A stretch of 48,728 nt of DNA from Rhodospirillaceae bacterium (GCA_009693785.1 SHWP01000022.1:1-48728); one strand, 5' to 3'. Shown: positions 1-8,961, counted from the stretch's first letter. Numbers and translations: made by a program. The notes: generated by a model from the sequence alone, not told the origin.

Positions 1-74
1 GGGAAACAGGGGTATCGGCGGGCTGAGAAGTCTGCGTTCAGAAGGGACTTGGCGGAAAATCCAGCAAAGTACCC

Positions 75-185
75 CCGAAGTTGTAATAGGCGGCCCTTAC
101 GCCTACCATGTTGCCTGAAGCCGGGGTTCATCCGGGGAATGTCGGTTAAGGGCCCTTGCGTTAGCGGTTGTCAACAGCAGAAGCC
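75..185. other. GC-rich hairpin region, possible structured RNA (left edge of window)
   Basis: No convincing protein gene is visible in bases 1-301. The stretch can fold: GGCCCTTA near 93-100 can pair with TAAGGGCC near 148-155, and CCGG-N7-CCGG forms an inner hairpin between them. The flanking GTTG and CAAC could extend the fold. This might be a small RNA such as a 6S-like RNA, or simply the spacer downstream of purN. I cannot tell which strand would be transcribed and recognise no family signature. Confidence 0.22.
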
Positions 186-301
186 CCTCGTGTAGCCAAC
201 ACAGGAGCGTTGATAGCAGGCTGTATTGAATCTGGCCTGAACAGAGGGTGAATTGACTCTGCTTCATCGCATTCACCGCTGCGGGCACGTTCATTGAGGG
301 C

Positions 302-922
302 TTAAAGCTTATCTAAATCAATCTCGCCGCTGAAAATTTTCTTCAGTACCTGCGGATAGAGTTCTTGCTCTTTGGCCTGTACGCGTGCCGCCAATGTGTC
401 GGGTGAATCGCCTACGGCAACGGGCACTTCGGCTTGGGCGACAATCGGGCCGTGATCGTATTCGCCATCGACGATGTGAATAGTCACGCCGGTGGTCTTG
501 TCACCCGATTTCAGCACTGCTTCATGCACATGCTTGCCATACATGCCTTGCCCGCCGAATTTCGGAAGCAGTGCGGGATGAACGTTTAAGATGCGCTTTG
601 AAAACGCCGCCAATGTTTTTGGGCCCAGCTTGCGCATGTAACCAGCCAGCACAATGAGGTCGACGTTGGCGGCTTTTAACTCGCGCGCCATGGCATCATC
701 CACGGCCGCTTCCGAGCCCAGCTTGGTGGCACTCAGGTGCTGCCAAGGAATGTCTTGCAAGTCGGCCCAAGCGATGGCGCCACAGTCGCGGTTGTTGCTG
801 ATGAGCAACGCAGGCTCGGCGTTCAACCGGCCCATCCGGCACGCAGCCACAATCGCGCGCATATTGGTTCCATTATGCGAGGCCAGGAACGCCAGACGCG
901 GACACTGCGGCAGTTGAGCCAT
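302..922 (-). CDS. purN: Phosphoribosylglycinamide formyltransferase (GART)
   Basis: This enzyme transfers a formyl group from 10-formyl-tetrahydrofolate to GAR in the third step of purine synthesis, in the cytosol. The 206 residues match the usual PurN length. The N-terminal segment LAFLASHNGTNMRAI corresponds to the phosphate-binding loop (usually SGxGSN; here N-G-T-N). The motif NVHPALLPKF contains the catalytic Asn-His pair, and HIVDGEYDHG is the HxVDxxxDxG signature with the catalytic Asp. The ATG start lies 10 bp downstream of the ndk stop on the same strand, so the two are probably cotranscribed. purM, the usual partner, is not in the window. The identification is firm. Confidence 0.95.
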   Translation of the reverse strand: MAQLPQCPRLAFLASHNGTNMRAIVAACRMGRLNAEPALLISNNRDCGAIAWADLQDIPWQHLSATKLGSEAAVDDAMARELKAANVDLIVLAGYMRKLGPKTLAAFSKRILNVHPALLPKFGGQGMYGKHVHEAVLKSGDKTTGVTIHIVDGEYDHGPIVAQAEVPVAVGDSPDTLAARVQAKEQELYPQVLKKIFSGEIDLDKL

Positions 923-932
923 GGACTAAATG

Positions 933-1355
933 TTAGCCGACGATTTCGCAGCCCGCGAAGAAGTAAGCGATTTCAATCGCGGCATTTTCAGGTGAGTCCG
1001 AGCCATGAGCGGAGTTTGCCTCGATCGATTCCGCGAAGGTTTTGCGAATGGTCCCTGGCGCGGCGTTGGCGGGGTTGGTGGCGCCCATGATTTCGCGATT
1101 GCGCGCGACGGCGTTCTCGCCTTCCAACACCTGCACGACGACAGGGCCCGAGGTCATGAAACTCACCAGGCTGCCAAAGAATGGGCGATCCTTGTGCACG
1201 CCGTAAAATGCTTCGGCTTGGGCGCGGGTCATATGAATGCGCTTTTGCGCGACGATGCGAAGACCCCCCTCTTCCAGCAAAGCATTGATTTTGCCCGTCA
1301 GGTTGCGCCGGGTGGCGTCGGGCTTAATGATCGAAAAAGTGCGTTGCACGGCCAT
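933..1355 (-). CDS. ndk: Nucleoside diphosphate kinase
   Basis: Ndk moves the gamma-phosphate of ATP to nucleoside diphosphates through a phosphohistidine, balancing NTP and dNTP pools. The 140-residue protein has the full family pattern: the opening [12 protein letters not shown], the loop [25 protein letters not shown], and the active-site block [12 protein letters not shown], whose His is phosphorylated. It sits between holC and purN on the same strand. holC-ndk adjacency is common in Alphaproteobacteria. The ATG start gives the expected N-terminus. Confidence 0.97.
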   Translation of the reverse strand: MAVQRTFSIIKPDATRRNLTGKINALLEEGGLRIVAQKRIHMTRAQAEAFYGVHKDRPFFGSLVSFMTSGPVVVQVLEGENAVARNREIMGATNPANAAPGTIRKTFAESIEANSAHGSDSPENAAIEIAYFFAGCEIVG

Positions 1356-1457
1356 GGAAACTCGCTTGGGTTAGGGTGATGGGATGGGTGTTGTTGAATT
1401 CGGGCGGGGTTATAGACAACTCGCCTCAGGGGCGCAACGGACCCTTACCCGGTCGTT

Positions 1458-1907
1458 TTAGGTCGCCTTTTCGGTCCAGCCACCGGCAGCGTTTTGCTGC
1501 CAATAATGCAGCTCGTGGCCTTGCTCCTTGGCTTGGCTCCAGCGGGCCCGGGCATTGGTCACAGCCTCCTCGGCATTGCCATCGAACAAATCAAGACAAC
1601 GCTCGAAGGCACCTTGGAAGGCAGCTGACATACCATCGGTCAGCACCAGCACCTTGGCGCCGTTAGGGTTTTCTTCTTTGACCGTCAGCCAGACCGGCTG
1701 GGTAGCTGCAAAACCGTCCTTGGCCGAGCCATGTGGCAGCCAAGAATTAGGGTTGTAGGTCCAGAGGTGATTGGCCAGCGCTTCGATGCGGTCATCAGAG
1801 GCGGCCATCACCACCGCACGCTGACCAGATTGCAGAACGCGCTCTAGTAGCGCTGGCAACGCCCGCGCCAACGGCGAGGTTTGCAGGTGGTAAAAGTCAA
1901 CCCGCAT
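1458..1907 (-). CDS. holC: DNA polymerase III chi subunit
   Basis: The chi subunit links the clamp loader to single-strand binding protein during replication. The 149-residue protein begins MRVDFYHLQTSPLARALP and shows the HolC fold signatures: a repeated ALPALLERVLQSGQRAVV helix-strand unit, the LANHLWTYNPNSWLPHG segment, and the closing RARWSQAKEQGHELHYWQQ. It lies 8 bp downstream of degP and upstream of ndk. In many alphaproteobacteria the upstream neighbour is the aminopeptidase pepA; here degP takes that place. The identification rests on motif pattern and context. Confidence 0.92.
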   Translation of the reverse strand: MRVDFYHLQTSPLARALPALLERVLQSGQRAVVMAASDDRIEALANHLWTYNPNSWLPHGSAKDGFAATQPVWLTVKEENPNGAKVLVLTDGMSAAFQGAFERCLDLFDGNAEEAVTNARARWSQAKEQGHELHYWQQNAAGGWTEKAT

Positions 1908-1915
1908 ACGGCTAA

Positions 1916-3370
1916 TTAGCCCGCAAGCTTGATGCCGACGAAACCGACCTTCTTGCCCGACAGCACGCGCAGCAACACGGATTTGCGGTTGTCCGTTTTG
2001 GCCTTGGCAATGGCGGACTGGACCTCATCAGCGCTTTGCACCGGCGCCTGTTGAATTTCATCGATCACATCTCCGCGCCGGATACCCTTATCCGCGGCAT
2101 CGCTATCGTCATCGACGTCGAGCACCATCAAGCCAGTGACACCTTCTTCAAGTTGGTAGCGTTTGCGCATGCGCTCGGTCACGGGTGTGACGGTCATACC
2201 CAAATCAGCCAATTCAATTCTCTCGGGCTGGCGATTGTCCTCGGGCGAGATCGAGGCAGTCACGAGGGGCGCTTCCTCGTTCCTAAGTTCGGCCACCTTG
2301 CCTTTCAACGTCATCTGCTTGCCCTTGCGCAGCACGGCCATGTCGACAACCTTGTCGATGGGCGTCTCGGCGACGATGCGCGGCAAACTGCGCATCTTTT
2401 CGATGGGCTTTTTGTCGAAGGACAAGATGATATCTCCGCGCTCAAGACCGGCGCGCGCAGCCGGGCCGCCTTCGGCCACTTCCGCGATCATGGCGCCACG
2501 CGCCCGGTCAAGCCCAATGCTATCAGCCATGTCGGGGCTGACCGTTTGGATTTGCACACCAATCCATCCGCGCCGGGTGCGGCCATATTGGCGCAAGTCA
2601 CCCAGAACTGGTTTGACGAGATTGGCGGCGGCGGCGAAGCCGACGCCGACCGAACCGCCTGAGGGTGAGAATATCGCGGTGTTGATGCCAATGACTTCAC
2701 CATCGAGATTAAACAATGGGCCGCCGGAGTTGCCACGGTTAATGGCCGCATCGGTTTGGAAAAAATCATCATACTGGCCAGCATCAATATCGCGAGCCCG
2801 GGCCGAAATAATTCCGGCCGTCACAGTGCCGCCCAAACCGAACGGATTGCCAATCGCCACCGCCCAATCACCGACGCGCACCTTATCGGAATCGCCCCAC
2901 GGCACCGCCGTGAGGGGTTTGTCCGTGGTGATCTTGAGCAACGCGATATCGGTTTTCTCATCGCGACCCACGAGCTTAGCGTCGAGCACGGTATCGTCGT
3001 GCAGAGTCACGGAAATTTTGTCGGCGTTTTCGACCACGTGGTTGTTGGTGACCACGTAACCCGCCTTGTCGATGATGAAGCCTGAGCCGAGCGAAGTTTG
3101 TTTACGCTTTTTCGGACGGCCCGGGTTACTGTCTTCGTCGCCTTGACGCCGGCGGTCGAATTCTTTGAACCATTCCTCGAAAGGATCACTGGGATCGAGT
3201 TCTTCCATCTCGCTCTTGCGGTCGACGGTTTGCGAGGTGGAGATGTTCACCACGGCCGGAAGCAGTTTTTCCGTGAGATCGGCAAAGGATTCGGTTGGCG
3301 TGCGGGCATGGGCAGCGCCGAGCATGAGTCCGGCGGCCGCGAGGCCAATAATGGATAGTTTTCGGTACAC
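1916..3370 (-). CDS. degP: Periplasmic Do-type serine protease (DegP/DegQ family)
   Basis: A 484-residue HtrA-family protease and chaperone that degrades damaged envelope proteins. Residues 1-22 look like a signal peptide, with cleavage after the A-H-A segment. The trypsin-like catalytic triad is visible: His111 in TNNHVV, Asp141 in KTDIALLKI, and Ser215 in RGNSGGPLFN. Two PDZ domains follow (roughly residues 270-360 and 390-480). The gene lies downstream of hflK-hflC on the same strand, a common alphaproteobacterial arrangement in which HflKC controls FtsH and the protease works on the periplasmic side. The gap to hflC contains a perfect 26-bp palindrome. DegP and DegQ cannot be separated from sequence alone. 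Confidence 0.93.
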   Translation of the reverse strand: MYRKLSIIGLAAAGLMLGAAHARTPTESFADLTEKLLPAVVNISTSQTVDRKSEMEELDPSDPFEEWFKEFDRRRQGDEDSNPGRPKKRKQTSLGSGFIIDKAGYVVTNNHVVENADKISVTLHDDTVLDAKLVGRDEKTDIALLKITTDKPLTAVPWGDSDKVRVGDWAVAIGNPFGLGGTVTAGIISARARDIDAGQYDDFFQTDAAINRGNSGGPLFNLDGEVIGINTAIFSPSGGSVGVGFAAAANLVKPVLGDLRQYGRTRRGWIGVQIQTVSPDMADSIGLDRARGAMIAEVAEGGPAARAGLERGDIILSFDKKPIEKMRSLPRIVAETPIDKVVDMAVLRKGKQMTLKGKVAELRNEEAPLVTASISPEDNRQPERIELADLGMTVTPVTERMRKRYQLEEGVTGLMVLDVDDDSDAADKGIRRGDVIDEIQQAPVQSADEVQSAIAKAKTDNRKSVLLRVLSGKKVGFVGIKLAG

Positions 3371-3425
3371 AGGAAACTCCCGTCGAGAGGTTGTAATGGG
3401 CGTGGCGCGCCGCGCCGACGGCCCA

Positions 3426-3451
3426 GGTTTGGGCCATTAATGGCCCAAACC
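3426..3451. repeat. Perfect 26-bp palindrome between hflC and degP
   Basis: Arms GGTTTGGGCCATT and AATGGCCCAAACC are exact reverse complements. As RNA this gives a 10-bp stem closed by ATTAAT. It lies in the 158-bp hflC-degP gap, about 56 bp before the degP ATG. No T-run follows in the direction of transcription, so it is not an ordinary intrinsic terminator. An operator or an RNA-processing hairpin that lets degP be controlled apart from hflKC is possible. Confidence 0.7.
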
Positions 3452-3528
3452 CAGTGATCCCGCAACCCAGTCCTATGACAATCCCAGGCGCCCTGTAGCC
3501 TTGGCTATCCTGCTTGACCGCGTGAAGA

Positions 3529-4401
3529 CTACTTAGCGTTTGCGGGTAAGCGGTCGAAGTACTTAAAGAACTCCGAGTCCGGACTGAGCACCATGGTCGT
3601 CCCCGCACCAAGCGCGCCACGATAGGCTTCCATGGCGCGGAAGAACGAATAGAACTCTGGATCCTTGCCCTGCGCGGCGTTGAGGATCCGGCGGCTGTCG
3701 GCTTCGCCGGTACCGAGCAACGTCTGCAATTCTTTTTCGGCCTCGGCGATGATCACGGTGCGTTCACGATCGGCGTCGGCCTCGATACGCGATTTCGACT
3801 CTTGGCCGAGACCGCGCGCCTGCGCGGCCTCGGCCACGCGGTCGGAGCGCATCCGGTTGTAGGTCGATTGCAGAACCTGCTCGGTCAAATCCGTGCGGCC
3901 GATGCGAACTTCCACCACTTCAATGCCAAAATCGGGCGCACGGCGGCGGACTGTATCGGTGATGTCGCGCATCATCATGGCCCGTTCGTTGCCCAGCAGA
4001 TTTTGCAAATTGGCACGGCCAACGCGGTCCCGCACAGCGCCATTGAGGATGTTGCCAAATTGATCGCGGAACCTCGCCTCGGATTTAACCGTTTGAAAGA
4101 ACTTGAGCGGATCGACGATTCTATAACGGGCGAATGAGTCGACATTGATGCGCCGCTGATCGACCAGCACCATGTCAAGGCCTGCCGGATCAAGATCGAG
4201 AATGCGCGCGTCGAAATACTCCACGTCTTGAATAAACGGCAGCTTGAAACTTAAGCCCGGCTCGCTGATGACGTCTTTCGGATTACCGAACTGGACGACA
4301 ATGGCCACCTGGGTTTGATGCACCGTGAAGAATGAACCAGAGGCCACCAGCACAACGATGATGCCGATGATCGCCAATAAAACAGCGCGGGGCGAACTCA
4401 T
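3529..4401 (-). CDS. hflC: HflC, SPFH-domain regulator of FtsH protease
   Basis: HflC forms a membrane-bound periplasmic assembly with HflK that cages FtsH and limits its access to substrates. The 290-residue protein has one N-terminal transmembrane segment (about residues 7-25, AVLLAIIGIIVVLVASGSFF), then an SPFH/Band-7 domain starting at TVHQTQVAIVVQFG. A charged helical region rich in Ala, Glu and Arg follows (RVAEAAQARGLGQESKSRIEAD). The start ATG overlaps the hflK stop by 4 bp, so the two are probably translationally coupled. The length is near that of other alphaproteobacterial HflC proteins. Confidence 0.95.
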   Translation of the reverse strand: MSSPRAVLLAIIGIIVVLVASGSFFTVHQTQVAIVVQFGNPKDVISEPGLSFKLPFIQDVEYFDARILDLDPAGLDMVLVDQRRINVDSFARYRIVDPLKFFQTVKSEARFRDQFGNILNGAVRDRVGRANLQNLLGNERAMMMRDITDTVRRRAPDFGIEVVEVRIGRTDLTEQVLQSTYNRMRSDRVAEAAQARGLGQESKSRIEADADRERTVIIAEAEKELQTLLGTGEADSRRILNAAQGKDPEFYSFFRAMEAYRGALGAGTTMVLSPDSEFFKYFDRLPANAK

Positions 4402-5531
4402 TGTGGCGCTCCTGCGGCTGGCGTGGTTCGTTTCTGGATCTCAGGCAACGGCAAATAAGGCACTACGCCATTGCCGCCTTTTTGATCCATGATAATTTTA
4501 TCGGCGCGGCCGAGCACTTCCTGCATCGTTTCTAAGTACATGCGCCTTGCGGTGATATCCTTGTTCAAAGCGTATGTGTTGTAGAAGGCGGTAAACCGCG
4601 CGGCCTGGCCTTCGGCCTCTTTCACCAACCGCTCTTTCTGCGCTTGTCCGTTTTGTACCATGCGGGCAGCGTCGCCCTTGGCACGCGGCACGATGTCATT
4701 GCGGTAAGCATTGGCTTCATTGATCAGGCGTTCGCGGTCCTGATTGGCGCGTTGCACATCGTCAAAAGCATCGCGCACTTCCTTGGGCGGCTCGGCTGCT
4801 TGAATTTGCAGATCGAGAACTGTCACGCCAGCTTTATACCCATCGATAATCGACTGGAGCAGTTCTTCGGCGGTTTGCGCAACCGATTCACGTTCGCGCG
4901 TGAGGATCGCTTGCAACGTCGTGCGGCCGATGATCTCACGCAGAGCGCTTTCCGAAGCAATCTTCACCGTGGCTTCGGGATCGCGAATGTTAAAAAGGTA
5001 CTCGCCTGCATCACGAATGCGCCACTGCACGGTGTATTTCACGTCGACAATGTTTTCATCGCCGGTCAGCATCAGGCTTTCTTGCGGCACATCACGGCTA
5101 TTCTGACCGCCGGGTGCGCCACGGAAACCAACCGTGATCTGGTTGGTCTGCGTCACCTTGGGCTTGATCACCTCGCCAATGGGCGTCGGAAACCAGTAAT
5201 TCAACCCGGGCTGGGTCGTCTTGACGTACTTGCCAAACAGCAGTTCGACACCCTGCTCGTCGGGCTGAACGCGGTAAAAGCCGCTGATCCCCCACAGACC
5301 CAGCACGATTGCCGCGATCATCAAAAATCCGCGGCCCGTTCCCATGCCGCCGGGAATCAGCCGACGGACGCGGTCTTGGCTCCGGCGGATCAAATCTTCC
5401 AGGTCGGGGGGCGTACCGCCGCCACCAGAGCGCCCACCCCACGGGTTGCCGCCGCTGCCCCAGGGGTTATTGCCGCCACCACCCCCGCCGCCGCTACCGC
5501 CGCCCCAGGGGCCTTGCTGCTTGTAAGCCAT
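4398..5531 (-). CDS. hflK: HflK, SPFH-domain regulator of FtsH protease
   Basis: Partner of HflC in the FtsH-modulating complex. I chose the ATG at 5531 (MAYKQQGPWGG...), giving 377 residues, because HflK proteins typically begin with a Gly/Trp/Pro-rich tail like the one seen here. The reading frame stays open upstream to 5570 with ATGs at 5552 and 5543, so up to 13 more residues are possible. A single transmembrane helix (FLMIAAIVLGLWGISGFY) is followed by VQPDEQGVELLFGKYV and the Band-7 domain, then a long charged helix. The gene overlaps hflC by 4 bp. It is divergent from mrp across a 220-bp gap. Confidence 0.94.
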   Translation of the reverse strand: MAYKQQGPWGGGSGGGGGGGNNPWGSGGNPWGGRSGGGGTPPDLEDLIRRSQDRVRRLIPGGMGTGRGFLMIAAIVLGLWGISGFYRVQPDEQGVELLFGKYVKTTQPGLNYWFPTPIGEVIKPKVTQTNQITVGFRGAPGGQNSRDVPQESLMLTGDENIVDVKYTVQWRIRDAGEYLFNIRDPEATVKIASESALREIIGRTTLQAILTRERESVAQTAEELLQSIIDGYKAGVTVLDLQIQAAEPPKEVRDAFDDVQRANQDRERLINEANAYRNDIVPRAKGDAARMVQNGQAQKERLVKEAEGQAARFTAFYNTYALNKDITARRMYLETMQEVLGRADKIIMDQKGGNGVVPYLPLPEIQKRTTPAAGAPQ

Positions 5532-5659
5532 GTCGTGTTCCATGTTTTCCATGAATGTCGCGTGTCCCAATAATGAGGTAGGCTGATCTTAGCGGGGTTT
5601 ACGCCGCCAAGGCAGCACTCGGTTCGAAACAGAATCCGCTTGCAGCATAGGGTTTTGGC

Positions 5660-5688
5660 CTTATAGGACAACCAGCACCTGCCCGCAA
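5660..5688 (-). promoter_or_regulatory. Candidate sigma-70-type promoter for hflK-hflC
   Basis: On the minus strand, TTGCGG (5683-5688) and TATAAG (5660-5665) are separated by exactly 17 bp, upstream of hflK in the divergent hflK/mrp gap. The nonamer GGCCTTATA occurs twice in this gap on the plus strand, at about 5657-5665 and 5723-5731, and might be a shared control element. This is matched by eye only. Confidence 0.3.
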
Positions 5689-5754
5689 CCGCGCCAGGCG
5701 CAGGGTCCGGCAACTCTTGTCGGCCTTATATCAGGTCATAGACCACGGATTTCA

Positions 5755-6879
5755 ATGATGCCTGCGCTGTCACGCGAAGACATTCTCACAACACTCAAAA
5801 CTATCGACTCCGGCACGGGCGGGCTCGACATTGTGGCACGCAACTGGGTGGCCGATGTTTTGACCAAAGATGGTCATGTAACGGTCACCCTGGAAGTGCC
5901 GCCCACACTGGGGCCAAAGCTCGAACCCGTTCGCCAGGCGGCGGAAAAGGCTGTCCATGCCATGCCGGGGGTGATGTCGGCCACCGTCGTTTTGACAGCA
6001 GCGCGCGCGGCGCAACCGCCCCAAGCCAAAGGCGGCGCGCCCAAAGGCACCGGCCGTATAGAGCTAACGGGCGTTAAGCACATTGTGGCGGTGGCTTCTG
6101 GCAAGGGTGGGGTCGGCAAGTCGACCACCGCGACTAACCTCGCCGTGGCATTGGCAAAACTCGGCCATAAAGTCGCGATTTTTGACGCCGACATTTTTGG
6201 GCCATCACAACCGCGATTGTTAGGCTTGGCCAAGATGAAGCCAAATTCCGACGGTGAAAAAGTCCATCCGTTGGAGGCCCATGGCGTGAAGGTCATGTCC
6301 ATCGGGTTCATGATCGCCGAGGACAACCCCATCGTCTGGCGTGGGCCCATGGTGATGGGCGCCTTGGAACAAATGTTGCGCGACGTCGATTGGGGCGAAC
6401 TCGATGTAATGATCGTCGACATGCCGCCCGGCACCGGCGATACGCAGCTCACCATGTCGCAACGCGTTCCCCTGGCCGGAGCCGTGATCGTCTCCACTCC
6501 GCAAGACATCGCGTTACTGGATGCCCGCAAAGGCCTGAACATGTTCCGTAAGGTCGAAGTGCCAATTTTGGGCCTGATCGAGAACATGAGCTATCACATT
6601 TGCACCAACTGCGGACACCGCGAGGATATTTTCTCGCATGGCGGGGCACATCGCACCGCCGATGAGTTGGGCGCGGACTTCTTGGGCGAGATTCCGCTCG
6701 ATTTAAAAATCCGCGTCACATCTGATGGTGGTACACCAATTGTCGCCTCCGATCCCGACAGTCCGCACTCGAAGGCTTATATCTCTATCGCAGAAAAGAT
6801 TTGGGCCAAGCTTGAGGGCGGCCAGGTCCAAAAGAAAGCGCCCAAGATCAGTTTGGGTGGAATCTTTGGGCGGACCTAA
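5755..6879 (+). CDS. mrp: Mrp/ApbC iron-sulfur cluster carrier ATPase
   Basis: Mrp proteins bind and transfer [4Fe-4S] clusters to target apoproteins. The 374 residues comprise an N-terminal MIP18/DUF59-like domain (about 1-85, SREDILTTLKTIDSGTGGLD...), an Ala/Pro linker, and the P-loop ATPase. The ATPase shows the deviant Walker A GKGGVGKST, the switch region DADIFGPSQP, DMPPGTGDTQLT, and the cluster-binding C-x-x-C of HICTNCGH. It is divergent from hflK. Its stop overlaps the folA stop by 4 bp, end to end. A possible client in the same window is the [4Fe-4S] class I fumarase at 13246, but that link is inference. Confidence 0.95.
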   Translation: MMPALSREDILTTLKTIDSGTGGLDIVARNWVADVLTKDGHVTVTLEVPPTLGPKLEPVRQAAEKAVHAMPGVMSATVVLTAARAAQPPQAKGGAPKGTGRIELTGVKHIVAVASGKGGVGKSTTATNLAVALAKLGHKVAIFDADIFGPSQPRLLGLAKMKPNSDGEKVHPLEAHGVKVMSIGFMIAEDNPIVWRGPMVMGALEQMLRDVDWGELDVMIVDMPPGTGDTQLTMSQRVPLAGAVIVSTPQDIALLDARKGLNMFRKVEVPILGLIENMSYHICTNCGHREDIFSHGGAHRTADELGADFLGEIPLDLKIRVTSDGGTPIVASDPDSPHSKAYISIAEKIWAKLEGGQVQKKAPKISLGGIFGRT

Positions 6880-7409
6880 GCCGCACGCTCTAGCGTTACG
6901 AAACTGAAATCGGCCTCGCCTGGGGTTTCGGCCTTATGCGGCGCGCGGCGGGTTTCTTCCCAGCCGCTGAGATCGAGATCCAGCTTCGTGTCGCCCTCAT
7001 AGGCGCGATGAACCTCGGTTAGATATATGCGCTTAGCCTGCGGCAAAGCTTGGGCATAAATCTCGGCCCCGCCAATCACCATCACCTCATCCACGCCTGT
7101 GCGATGGGCATCTTCATAACCCAGCGCAAGCGCAGTTGGTAAATCGTGCGCCACAACCACGCCATCGGCTTGTTTATCTAGATTGGGCCAATTTACATCG
7201 CGCGTGACGACAATATTCGTGCGGCGCGGTAAGGGTTTGCCGATCGACTCATAGGTCTTGCGGCCCATGATCACGGGCTTACCGACAGTTAGCGCTTTGA
7301 AATGCTTGAGGTCGGCTGAAATATGCCAAGGCAATTTTCCATTCGCCCCGATCACGCCATTTTCGGCGCGGGCGACAACAAGACATATCGTGATGGGTTG
7401 AGGGGACAA
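6876..7409 (-). CDS. folA: Dihydrofolate reductase
   Basis: Reduces dihydrofolate to tetrahydrofolate with NADPH and so regenerates the cofactor oxidised by ThyA. The 177 residues contain the DHFR core: ICLVVARAENGVIGANGKLPWHISADLKHF, with the conserved acidic position after the W-H pair, then VIMGRKTYESIGKPLPRRTNIVVTRD. The protein opens at a TTG codon (7409); no nearby in-frame ATG keeps the first beta strand. It lies 22 bp downstream of emrB on the same strand. The usual thyA-folA pair is separated here by the marR-emrA-emrB cassette. Confidence 0.95.
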   Translation of the reverse strand: MSPQPITICLVVARAENGVIGANGKLPWHISADLKHFKALTVGKPVIMGRKTYESIGKPLPRRTNIVVTRDVNWPNLDKQADGVVVAHDLPTALALGYEDAHRTGVDEVMVIGGAEIYAQALPQAKRIYLTEVHRAYEGDTKLDLDLSGWEETRRAPHKAETPGEADFSFVTLERAA

Positions 7410-7431
7410 AGACTATTCCGTCCGGTATGGC

Positions 7432-8961
7432 TCACTTCACGGGGCGCAAGAATATCAAAAACGGCACCGTGATAATCGTCAACATCATCATAAAGCGGAA
7501 ATCCTCGGTGTAGGCCAGCATGGCAGCTTGGCGGGTAATCTCACCATTCAACATCGGCAATGCCGTCATCACGTCGAAGCCACCTGGCCCGGTTGCACGG
7601 CTTGCCTGCACGCCCATCGCAAACGGAGTGACATGCTCGACCAGGATCGCATGATTGGTTTGCGTGGCACGCGACAAAAAGGTAGTCACCAACGAAACAC
7701 CGATGCTACTGCCAATGTTGCGCATCAGACTGTACACGGCCGCACCCTCGGTGCGATGGCGCGCGGGCAGCGTGTAAAATGTGACGATACTGAGCGGCAC
7801 GAACACGAACCCCATACCAAGGCCCTGGATGACTCCCGAGACGATGATAGGTGTCATGCCAGTCTCAAGTGTGAATTGAGACATTTGCCACAGCGAAAAC
7901 ACCATGAGCGCGACGCCCCAACCCACCAGGAAGCGTGCATCGAAGCGTTTTACCAGCACGCCAACGAGTGCCATAGCTGTCATGGTTCCCAAACCACGTG
8001 GCGCGAGAATCAATCCTGCCAGTTGTACGGGATAACCCAGCAGACTTTGTAAGAAGACCGGCAATAGCGCCATGGTCGCTAACAACACGACGCCGAGGAA
8101 GAAAATAACCACCAATCCCATGACAAAATTCACGTCGCTGAACGGCTGCGGGCTCACGAAGGGGTCCGACGCAGTAAACATGTGCACGACGAACACCCAC
8201 AACGCGGCCAAGGCCAAGGCGAGTTCCAGGATGATTTCGGGTGAGGAAAACCAATCGAGTGTTTGACCGCGATCGAGCATCAGTTGCAAGCAACCCATCG
8301 CCACACTCAGCATGGTAAAGCCGAAGATATCAAACTTGGCATTGGCTTCGGCATTTGCATCTTCAAGAAACGCGATGACGCCAAGCGTCGCCATTGTGCC
8401 AAGCGGGACATTGATCAAGAAAACCCAGCGCCAACTGTAAACATCGGTCAAATATCCCCCCAACGTGGGCCCAAGGATCGGTCCGATCATGACGCCCACG
8501 CCCCACAGCGCCATGGCTGGTCCGCGCTCTTGCGGAGGAAAGAGGTCGATCAAAACCGCTTGGCTCAATGGGATGATGCAGGCCCCTGCTGCGCCCTGCA
8601 TAAGCCGGAATAAGACAAGTTCTGCAAGGCTCGTAGCCGAAGCACACAGCAAAGATGCGAGCGTGAAGCCGACGATGGCCGCCATAAACAGGCGCCGCCG
8701 CCCCAAGCGCCGCTCAAGATAACCCGTCAATGGCGTGCAGATCGCCGTAGCCACGACATAAGACGTCAACACCCACGAGATTTGATCTTGCGCCGCATTC
8801 ATAGTGCCTTGCATATGCGGCAAGGCAACATTGGCGATAGTGCTATCCAATGTTTGCATGATGGTCGCAGTGACGATCGACACCGACGCCAGCAAACGTT
8901 TGGTCTTTAGCGTGATGGCCTTGGGCGAAACGCTCTGAGGTGCGACAGCCGCTCCGCTCAT
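7432..8961 (-). CDS. emrB: DHA2-family multidrug efflux transporter, EmrB-like
   Basis: A 14-helix major facilitator of the drug:H+ antiporter-2 family. With the HlyD-type adaptor encoded just upstream it should export hydrophobic compounds across both membranes. Typical motifs are ATIMQTLDSTIANVALPHMQ in helix 1, the loop-2 signature GYLERRLGRRRLFM, and the helix-5 motif GVGVMIGPILGPTLGGYL. I chose the ATG at 8961 because it overlaps the emrA stop as ATGA. A GTG at 8979 would add six residues. The name EmrB reflects family and context; QacA-like relatives share these motifs, and the substrate is unknown. Confidence 0.9.
   Translation of the reverse strand: MSGAAVAPQSVSPKAITLKTKRLLASVSIVTATIMQTLDSTIANVALPHMQGTMNAAQDQISWVLTSYVVATAICTPLTGYLERRLGRRRLFMAAIVGFTLASLLCASATSLAELVLFRLMQGAAGACIIPLSQAVLIDLFPPQERGPAMALWGVGVMIGPILGPTLGGYLTDVYSWRWVFLINVPLGTMATLGVIAFLEDANAEANAKFDIFGFTMLSVAMGCLQLMLDRGQTLDWFSSPEIILELALALAALWVFVVHMFTASDPFVSPQPFSDVNFVMGLVVIFFLGVVLLATMALLPVFLQSLLGYPVQLAGLILAPRGLGTMTAMALVGVLVKRFDARFLVGWGVALMVFSLWQMSQFTLETGMTPIIVSGVIQGLGMGFVFVPLSIVTFYTLPARHRTEGAAVYSLMRNIGSSIGVSLVTTFLSRATQTNHAILVEHVTPFAMGVQASRATGPGGFDVMTALPMLNGEITRQAAMLAYTEDFRFMMMLTIITVPFLIFLRPVK

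Noticed and set aside
103-294. 63-codon minus-strand frame at the left edge
   Set aside because: No recognisable pattern and it overlaps hairpins; no ribosome site.
2163-3059. 298-codon plus-strand frame inside degP
   Set aside because: It lies within a protease with a complete catalytic triad; shadow frame in GC-rich DNA.
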